Part shown: positions 55,886 through 64,000 of the stretch, piece after piece
How positions within the stretch are numbered: the stretch's first letter is position 1
How the letters are laid out: each line of letters begins with the position of its first letter
Origin: Erodium maritimum
Taxonomy: Eukaryota > Streptophyta > Magnoliopsida > Geraniales > Geraniaceae
Direction of reading: 5' to 3'
NCBI GenBank assembly: GCA_963921825.1
Contig: OY997594.1
Span: 44,448,557 to 44,512,556 of the forward strand
Length of the DNA stretch: 64,000 nucleotides
Position numbers and translations under genes: made by a program
The notes under the pieces: model-generated
The model's database searches: none
The model's input: the letters and a program-made list of their open reading frames with translations, nothing else
What the model was told of the DNA's origin: nothing

Positions 55886-58800
55886 TTACCTTGGCTTGGA
55901 CAGCTGTATGGCTTCTTGCTCCATTGACTCGTCCGCCCACGCAAATGGCAGAGGCATGCGCGCATACTCCTCGACCCTCTTCTCTTCGTGCTGCTCCCAC
56001 TCCGCCCACCTCTCCGCCAACCCCACTCCTTGCATCATGCTCACCACTTCTGCCATTGTTGGCCGCTCGTCTGGCGAGCTTTGAGTGCACAGCAATGCCA
56101 CCTGGATGATGGTCTCCACTTCCTTAGGATCATACGCCTTCAAGTTCTTATCCACAATGTCATCCAGCCTCTTCTCGCTCTGCAACTTTTTTATCTGTTT
56201 TTGCCACAAGTTCAATACATCAGTCCAAATACTATCATCTATGTAATAATGTCAGTTATGACATGGTGTGTAATAGCGTTTGTAATAATGTCAGCTACAA
56301 CATTATGTGTAAGGCTGCAGAATCAATAATGGCCACGCAAGGCCAAGCATAGACAAGGTCACGAACAAATAGTAAGGGTCATATGTGAACAGCCTAAAGT
56401 GTTGTGCAATCACAAGCTAGGACAGAAGGAACGGGTTTGGATGAATCTCACGTGATCTAACAGCAGCACATCTTCTTCGTCCTCAAGCCGAGAAAGATCT
56501 ATTGCACGCTGACCAGTTACAAGTTCAAGAAGCGTCACGCCGTAGCCAAACACATCAGTTTTCTCCGATGATTTGCCGGTGGACAGATACTCAGGGGCTA
56601 TGTGTCCCATGGTGCCCCGGACTTGAGTGGTTACATGAGTTAGTTTAGTATCAACCAGCCTCGCCAGCCCAAAATCTCCAAGAACAGCCTCAAAATTGTC
56701 ATCCAATAGGATGTTTGCAGCCTTAAGATCTCGATGTATGATCTTAGGATTGCAATGCTCATGTAGATATTCCAAGCCATGAGCTGCACCAACAGCCACT
56801 CGTTTCCTTGTTGGCCAGTCCAATCCTCCCTTCTCTCCAGGTTTTAAATCTGTTGCACATTTAAAAGGAGATTATACAATAAAGATCATGTTATATCGAC
56901 AATAACTGAAAACACTGGATCATAATGTGGTGTACAGTGGTGTAAAGGAATAGTTGCAAAAAGTACTATGAGGTATTCGTATTTTTGCAAATTGTAGCCC
57001 TCTTCTTTTGATAATTACAAAAAAGTGCTCTCAACTTGCCTTTTTGTTGCACACTGCAAAATTTGTTTGAAAATAACGATTTTTCCCTTTAAAAAATAAT
57101 AAGTAATAAACAAAAAAACCACAGTTTTCATCTCCCCTAATTTTCTTCCTAAGGGAGGTGAAAATTCTAGATTTTTTGTTTTTTTACTTATTTTATTAAA
57201 GGGTGAAATTTTGAGGGTAAAATCATCGTTTTGAAACAAATTTACACAAAGTGAAACAAAAAGGCAAGTTCAGGACACTTTTTTGCAATTATAAAAAAAG
57301 AGGGCTACGACTAGAAAAAAGTGAATACCACGAGGTACATTTTTACAACTATCCGTAGAGTAAATACCTCTCAAGTGGTATGCAACACTCAAATTTTGCA
57401 TAAATGGATACACGAGGACTCTCTCAGATGCAATGGTACAAAATCCGATCAAGCGCAGGAGATTTCTATGAACAGCAACACTGATCAGCTGGACTTCCCT
57501 TTGGAAGGCAGCCTCTCCCCCCGGGCTATTATAGTCTGTGAGGCGTTTTACCGCAACCTTCGTGTTGTCAGAGAGAACGCCTCTGTAAACTTTTCCAAAG
57601 CCTCCCTGTCCAATTATGTTGCTTTCGCTGAAATTGTCTGTTGCAATTTGGATTTGGCGCCACGAAAATCTTCTCAGTTGACCATACGAAACCTTGCATT
57701 CGTCTTCACCTAGAATTACAAAGTCGATAAATGTTAGTTCGACAAGCGATGAACAAAAAAAATCAATGAGGAAAAGCAAAAATTACCGGGAACATCAACA
57801 AAAACATCGTGTTTGAGTCTTTGTGTTCGGTTATAACGGTACACGAAGAGTGCCACGAGTGAAAGAAGGATGACGGCACCACATATTGCAGTAACTATAA
57901 CAGCTTTAAGTTTTGACCTGCTAGTTGAAACTGCCCGAATATATAAAAATTAGGTGCCTCCGAGATAATCGATCAAAAGGTGAGAGCGACAGCTGAACAT
58001 TACAAAAAACACAAACCTGGTACTGGAGAGCTTGAAACACAAGGCTGCTTCAAATTGGCACCACAGTCGAGATGAGTCCCTGTAAAGCTGACAAAGTGAC
58101 CAAAATGATGAAATGTAATTTAATTTTAGTGTTTAATAAGGAACTTTAATAAATGATGTATCCGTTCCAAAAGGAGTGTTCTACTAATCATTAATTTTTG
58201 CAAAACAAAAAAAAGAATACAACTCGTTATGAGACGGAGAAGTGTGAAAACCTCATACTTCCTCAGTAATACTTTTCAACACAAGTAAGATAATAACGCC
58301 AATGTATTCAATACTTTGGAATATATTTGCTCTTTTTTTTGAAAGAATATATTTGCTCTCTTGATACAAAATAAGTAAATAACTACCATCAATAAAAATA
58401 TTTTATGGCAGCAAGAAGAAATATTTCATGAATTGGGTTTTTTTGTGAAACCAAGTTTCTAAACAACTCACTTGAATGTTGAAACCGACAAGAGTTGCAG
58501 TGGGATACTTCCGGTTAAATCATTAGATGATAGATCTCTGTTGAACAAATAATTCATAAGAAGCTCAGATGAAGGAGGGATAGGAGATCAAACTTAAATC
58601 TAGAATAGATACAAAGCACAAGAGAAAAGTTGGATGACTATTCCTTACATTTCAGTCAACCCCAAAATATTTGCCATTGAATCAGGAATCAATCCCGTTA
58701 AGTGATTCCTACTTAATGACCTGATCAAGGGAAGTATCATCACATTTTCACTACTTAATTAGGCACTTGTGAAAAACAGTGGAAGAAATATATAACGTTT

Positions 58801-59479
58801 TGTTAGGAAAGTAGATATACAAATGTGTTAGATTCGAAAGTTGACCCCAGGCTGTAGGTATAGATCCGTTGAATTTATTATCAGCGAGATTCAAAATCTG
58901 TAGGTTTTCCATCCTGCCAAGGTAGTCGGGTAATTCACCCAACAAATTATTGTTCTGTAATTCCCTGCACAAAGCACGACTTACTAAAAACCATATTAAC
59001 AGTTCAAACATAAGGATCAGTCACATCTTGAATACTATCAATAACTTACAAGCTAGCCAAGAACTTCAGTTTGGTAATTGCGGGTGAAAGAGTTCCAGAA
59101 AACTCATTTGAAGCCAGACTCCTGCAAATTAGTACATTCAGAAGCTTCAATAATGTAAACTACATGGTACTCCGAGATCGAAAAATCCATTTTGTCAGAC
59201 AATCCATGTCATGATGTTATTTAAGAATGACAAAACCCTATGCACTTACAGGGAGACGACATTTTCGTTCACACACGTGACATGCGACCAGCCATAGCAT
59301 GGGCTCACAAAGTGATCATTCCAATCTGTTATGTGATTATTGGAATCATTGAGAGCTTTTAGGAGGTCAATCAAAGCTTCACCTTCGATATCAGGTCCAT
59401 TTGCTGAAAAACTCGTCCTTAAGATCATGAGGAGTATGAGCCATCTCATGGTCAACTTCAGATGAAAGGCTCCAAACAT
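55886..59479 (-). CDS. LRR receptor-like serine/threonine kinase, At5g63710-type (LRR subfamily II)
   Basis: A single-pass plasma-membrane receptor kinase; its ligand is not known. Ten exons join cleanly: 59479–59250, 59121–59050, 58964–58821, 58720–58649, 58537–58472, 58087–58017, 57930–57787, 57709–57368, 56849–56452, 56194–55886 (1,848 bp, 615 aa, the usual length). All introns are GT–AG. Signal peptide about 1–26 ([11 protein letters not shown]); LRR N-cap with [11 protein letters not shown]; about five LRRs encoded by 72-bp-multiple exons (residues 77–194); transmembrane about 228–249; kinase P-loop GQGGFGKV (300–307), Lys321, HRDLKAAN (Asp421, an RD kinase), DFG 439–441 and APE 465–467, all intact. 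The start is the first ATG after an in-frame TGA. The stop codon is TAA at 55886–55888. It appears functional; a MITE sits in intron 8. Confidence 0.93.
56947..57354. mobile_element. MITE inside intron 8 of the receptor kinase gene (408 bp)
   Basis: Ends GGAATAGTTGCAAAAAGTAC and, inverted, GGATAGTTGTAAAAATGTAC; inverted similarity runs about 110 bp inward (TAGCCCTCTT, AAAAAAGTG, CTTGCCTTTTTGTT). Flanks GTGGTGTAAA and GTAGAGTAAA match at 8 of 10 positions, hinting at a 9–10-bp TSD (Mutator-like). It fills most of the 518-bp intron and ends 11 bp from the intron's 5' splice site. Confidence 0.65.
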
Positions 59480-59538
59480 GTTACTTGTTCTAACCCTCGT
59501 GGAATATCTGATGTTTCACTTAGCTCTTTCCGGAAATC
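59480..59538 (-). other. Probable 5' UTR part of receptor kinase exon 1
   Basis: A good acceptor (TTTTGCGTAG then GATTTCC) ends at 59539, suggesting that the coding first exon is preceded by a 5' UTR intron. Confidence 0.45.
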
Positions 59539-60652
59539 CTACGCAAAACCAGTCCAATAAATCACAATTTCACTATATTTGAGTGAAAAAAACCGTAGCA
59601 ACTGACTGTCAAGAAATATGGCAGAACAATAAATTTCATGGTTAAGGTTGTCTATTTTAAAAGATTGGGGTATAATTTATTATGTTGGAAACAGGATGGA
59701 AACAGCCAATTCATTGGGTACTGACAAATATTCGAGTTGTAAGCAAAGTTCCATAGTACTATATGCACAGGTAGTTTTGAATTGGTCTCCAAGTACTCGA
59801 CCGCTTGCTGTATACTTAGGCAAAGAAAGCACACCCAACAAAGCTTCTCAAGTTGAGCAGAAACTAGAAATTGCATGATTATGAACTCCAATACAAGTAT
59901 AATTAAGCTTCAGAGATTAAAAAAACTAAGTTCACTTCACATATGAAAATTCAATGTATCTTCAAATACTAATCCCTATGACAACAGTTTGCAGAAAATA
60001 GCAAGCAATCTGAAAGCTAAGACCGACTGGTGTATGCAATACAGGTCCTCTACCAGATTGACTCACCCTGCTGCATAATTAGAACTTCTACACTGAAATG
60101 TTTATCCAGGGGAGCAAATTAGCTGAACTCAAGCCAGTCGGAAAAAAAAAACTTCTTGGCTTGAGCTCGGCTTGTTTATTAAATGAGCTTAATCTTAGGG
60201 GTTGTATTTGGATCGAGTTAGATTACATAGTAAGTTCGAGTTGAATATATATCGATTCAGGCGCGAGTGGTTCGTCATACATGGCTACTTATACTCATAA
60301 GAAAACTAATCATCAACAGATGGGGGAAATCTCACAAAACAACTTTTTTAGTCTTTACTTTGTACATATCCAAACCACAAGCTGCATCCATAAATTCAAA
60401 TTCAGCAGCTAAGAGGCACATAAAACACAAAATGCAATAGAAATGATCAAAGAACACATACTACTGATTATGAGAACAGAGAAACATCAGAAAACCCAAA
60501 AGATATCCAGAATCAAAAACAGCAAAGAACCACTGCTAAATCACAGGTTATGTAAGAAAAGCAAGCAACCCAAATGCTCAATGGAGTCAATAAACATAAA
60601 TAAAATAAACACATGTAAATGGTAAAGCAAAAGGGTAAGCAGAAAAGCTCAC
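59539..60652. other. Likely 5' UTR intron of the receptor kinase gene
   Basis: Between a donor-like GTGAGC at 60652–60647 and the acceptor at 59539 on the minus strand. AT-rich, with no other gene recognised. Confidence 0.35.
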
Positions 60653-60843
60653 CTGAGTCAGCAGTGGCTCATGAAACCACAAGCAACAATGAAACAGGAC
60701 AGGGAGGTAGCACGAGATTAAGGAGAGGATAAATAAGGAGCTGATGAATAATGAAACCATCATCACCATCAAGATCATAAGCAATGGAAGATGGGTAATT
60801 GCAAGGGACCCACAAAGCAATGACGAAAAAAAGGAGATAAATT
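60653..60843 (-). other. Candidate non-coding leader exon of the receptor kinase gene
   Basis: Bounded on the minus strand by CTTTCCAG (acceptor) and GACTCAG followed by GTGAGC (donor). A second exon end with the same GACTCAG/GTGAG junction lies at 61319, which could be an earlier leader exon with a TTAGGGTTTAG telo-box upstream (about 61380–61390), a motif common in plant promoters and leaders. Inference only. Confidence 0.3.
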
Positions 60844-61318
60844 CTGGAAAGCAAAGCCAATGAAAAAGGATTCAAGGAATTTGGAAAGGGCTAGTTGGGG
60901 TTTGAAGGTGGGATGAGAATGAGAAACCCACTAATAAAAAATGGGTCTTTCTGCTTTAAACTTGATAATGGAAAAATTAAATAATAAAAGCCCTAATAAG
61001 AATGGTCCATGGTTGATGATGCTGAGAGAGAGAGGAGGCATAGCAAATCCATAAGAAAGAGAAGCTTCCACTGATATTATGATTATATTCCCTGTTTGGA
61101 TGACAAGAAAATAGAATAGAACAATTCCATTTGCACCCACTGCTTCTCCTGTGACAGCAGAACCAACAACGAGTACACCTCTCTGGGAACCAATCCATGG
61201 TCCTACTGGCTTCATCTTTTGACACGCCACCCTGCTGTAACCCAGGTAGGTCAACGGCGGGTGATCGGAGTCTGCAATCAGGTGGAAAAGGGCACAGGAT
61301 ATGGCGGTGCAGCCTCAC

Positions 61319-61938
61319 CTGAGTCTCAATTAGAAGTGGCCATTTATCACGTTGTCTCAGATGAATGAAGAAGAAAGACTAAACCCTAATAAAATGAGAA
61401 TTATGGTATTCTGGTCAAAGGTAGGGTCAATGGCGACGATACATGCTTTTGGTGAAGCCTTTTTTGGACCAGAGACTCACACTTTCCTTCCTTTTCTTTT
61501 TTCCTTTTGTGACCAATACTGAAAGATATGTGTTTGTTTGTATCCTCTTGGCCTGTGGCCATTGCAAACGCAAGAAAACACTGAAATAATACTAACTTTG
61601 TATTTTCATTTTCAATAACAAGAATGTATAATTAATTCTCCAACCCAAAACTTGATATATATTTATTCAAAAACAATCAGTATGTTCTCGCTGTACATTT
61701 ACAAACTACACATTTCTCAGCTACTCTGCGACCAAATAATCTTTCTTTTCTCAGTGCAGAGTAGTTTCTTTTTTGCTAAGCAACCAAATGACATCAACAA
61801 GATCTGAAACCATACGCAGATGCTACCGCGCCATTTATGTGGACATAGGTAATATACATGAGATGAGCATCTGATTTTGACTCTTGCTATTAGACGATGA
61901 TTTAACTTTCAAGGATGATACTTATCACCGTGTATGAT
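61319..61938. other. Intergenic region between two minus-strand genes
   Basis: Holds the putative receptor-kinase promoter/leader (61319–61450) and the 3' UTR of the PSI-like gene (towards 61938). No other feature recognised. Confidence 0.4.
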
Positions 61939-63947
61939 TTACCTGACCATGTCAACCCTGTCAATGACATCCAATGCTTTCTCCTTGTCAATGCCAAAGT
62001 CAATGACGGGAATGCTCGAGGAAAGCCTCTTAAAGGAGAATGATTCTTTGCTTCCTCTTGTTGGGGATTGGTTGCTGCTCTTGCTCAGTCTGTCATACTT
62101 CCTCAACCTCATCTTCCCAGACCCCAAGTCCTGACTCTTGCTGATTCTTCGGCTTCTTCTCTTCCCAGTTATTACCTCCTGCAACATCTTCTGCTCTTCA
62201 ATGGTTAGAATTGGCGATGCAGTATTGGTGGGTCCGTGTTTGTGCTGCTCATTCGTATCCGGAACAGGTGACTGATTTGTGGATTTGAAGGGTGCCTTCA
62301 GGACAGCACTGGTGGTGACGGTTTTGGATTTGCTGACCAAATGGTGAAGCCAAGTCACTAGTTCCAAGATGTAGGATTCGGTTTTTTCCTTATCTGCATG
62401 GTATAGTGTCTCAATTCGAATAACATCCATCTGAGCGGGCTTCCGGTTATCGGACCTGGATGCAAGAGACATCTTCCTTAATTTCCGGAAAGAGAAATAA
62501 AAGAAAAACAAAGAAATGGCATTGTCTCTTAATTACCCAGTATTTGCCCACTCTCCAACCCAACCAAAACCATGATGTGCTCTGATTCGTACCCACATGA
62601 CAAAAACAATGGTTAGACAGAAATGGAAGTCAATCTACAAGAAAATGTGTAAAGACAAGAGTGGATATTCTTAGAAACGTTGACTATCTTACTTTGCCGT
62701 GTTCGAAGCCATTGGAACAAGCCACTGCAGAGTTTTCTCCATCTCGTCTTTGATGTCTGTAACAGTGAGCTGAAGAAAACAAGATATAAGAACAATGGAA
62801 ATAGGCAAGACATTTATTAAGTTGAGTCCAATTTTTTTTTTTGTCTTGGATAAATGGAGCAAGACAATTATCTTATCTGACTTATATGCTATGTTTTGTT
62901 ACTCGCATAGAAACATACATTATCAAAGCTTCATTCACAATGTAAGAAACTAGCTGATACCTCTTCATTAACATGAAAGGACTGTAATTTGGAGCGTAAG
63001 GCTATCTTGGTGCTGGGCGGAAGATTCTGGTACAATGTGTCCCTTGTATTGGGGGGAATAGAACTTGAACGTGCAACCTGGTTGCATTAAAACCAAGTCA
63101 ATATAAGAAACCCCTAAAACATTCAGAAGAAAGCAAATATAAACAGGAAGCCAGATGATGTATTCAAGCAGAATATAAAATGTAAGAATGAGAAAGGCTG
63201 ATGTACTTTAAAGTTTCATATCATCTAGAAAATGCAATTCATTCAATTGAAAATTTATGAGATAATATTTATTTAATTTTCAGCTATTACGAGTGATGCC
63301 AACTTCAGCAGAAGACAGGTATATGCATTACGAGATACAATACAATGAACGGAGATAATATACTCACAAGAGTGTCGATTTGCAAAATAATATTTGCATA
63401 ATGCAGAGAAAGACCAGCAGGTCCCAGTTTTTGATGATTGTTCACAGTTCCCTTCGGCGGTTTACCAATATCTGCATTGAGACCACGACAAAACATCATT
63501 AGAGCTCTAAACTCTTGTTTAGAGACACCACGACTATACAAGTGAGTTGTGCATAGTCAAATATCTAATAAGAAGGAGGTTGACTGTGGAAGCGAGTACG
63601 AAGACCTATTTTCAAGTCAGATCAAATGGAACTTTCAATGTGGGCTGAAACGTATATTGTTGCAGCATTAATGATTTAATAGAGAATCATAACCATGGGG
63701 AAACAGACTGATAATAGTGTTACTCACATGTGAACCACTAGACATGTTACACAGTTAGGATGTTTCGGGGATGATGTAACATATATAATGAAGTGTGAAT
63801 CATAGTTGTTTAAAAGATGAGGAAGAATACGCATTGGAGGAACCGTTTCGTTCAAACTTTTAAGAATGAATACATACCAGGACCGCCAAATTCAGTGTAT
63901 ATCTCTAGATACAAAAAATGGACAATATCTACAAGCTTCTCCATCAC
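61939..63947 (-). CDS. PSI-like DUF668 protein (PSK SIMULATOR family), C-terminal part; 5' end beyond the window
   Basis: Six exons of a gene entering from the right: 63947–63878, 63471–63368, 63077–62961, 62769–62693, 62581–62537, 62455–61939, joining in frame to 310 codons with GT–AG introns and a TAA at 61939–61941. The encoded order matches the plant PSI/DUF668 family: EKLVDIVHFLYLEIYTEFGG, KLGPAGLSLHYANIILQIDT, SIPPNTRDTLYQNLPPSTK, LTVTDIKDEMEKTLQWLVPM, HHGFGWVGEWANTG, RIETLYHADKEKTESYILEL, then a Ser/Arg-rich tail ending VIDFGIDKEKALDVIDRVD. Arabidopsis PSI proteins promote growth and are linked to phytosulfokine signalling; their N-terminal myristoylation and DUF3475 regions would lie outside this window. 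One 45-bp exon encodes the HHGFGW block. It looks intact; which PSI paralogue it is cannot be told. Confidence 0.88.
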
Positions 63948-64000
63948 CTGCAGTATAAACCATTAAATAATTTAGACTGCTGACTTACAATCTCTACCAG

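Noticed and set aside
59648..59878. 76-residue plus-strand ORF upstream of the receptor kinase
   Set aside because: It lies in the probable 5' UTR intron, with an equal-length ORF on the other strand and no recognisable domain.

Overview
The window is plant nuclear DNA, almost certainly from an angiosperm with a repeat-rich genome. Evidence: genes with many short exons and GT–AG introns at the right end, L1-type LINEs with plant ORF1 domains, Ty3/gypsy and Ty1/copia LTR elements with plant tRNA-Met primer sites, and hAT, Mutator-like and Harbinger-like DNA elements. No bacterial operons, CRISPR arrays or rRNA genes were seen. About 54 kb is transposon-derived; two host protein genes occupy roughly the last 8 kb, both on the minus strand.

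Region 1–6 kb: the 5' half of an RRM-containing LINE ORF1 (minus), a second decayed LINE ORF1 (plus, DUF4283-type), a fragment of a Harbinger-type transposase, and a 1.25-kb Mutator-like element with long inverted ends.

Region 6–33 kb is a layered nest. A LINE inserted on the minus strand with an 18-bp target duplication (6139–6156 / 19829–19846) and a twin-priming 5' inversion. A gypsy element (7754–17395, TSD TACAG, both LTRs, PBS and PPT visible, most of the coding region missing) landed inside the LINE. A copia LTR (15017–16704, TSD AAAAC) landed inside the gypsy 5' LTR. A 6,422-bp block holding copia RT/RNase H, copia LTR, gypsy LTR tail, the twin-primed LINE and host flank was then copied in tandem: 20196–26617 and 26618–33039, with a third partial unit at 15017–20195.

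Region 33–54 kb: a decayed full-type LINE (endonuclease, RT, RNase H; 33040–39336) split by a copia-type solo LTR (TSD CCTTT). Next is a LINE ORF1 (39471–48200) split by a gypsy solo LTR (TSD CAAAC), itself split by an oppositely oriented gypsy solo LTR, and also split in frame by a hAT-type non-autonomous element (8-bp TSD). Then comes an unclassified poly(A) retroposon (49578–54162, 10-bp TSD) carrying another gypsy solo LTR (TSD CACCC).

Region 54–64 kb: AT-rich spacer with local duplications and a Harbinger-like MITE, then an intact 10-exon LRR receptor kinase gene (615 codons, At5g63710-type), then the 3' part of a PSI/DUF668 gene (PSK SIMULATOR family) that runs off the right edge. The two host genes look intact. 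Every recognised transposon coding region is broken. All assignments come from reading the sequence; no database search was run.
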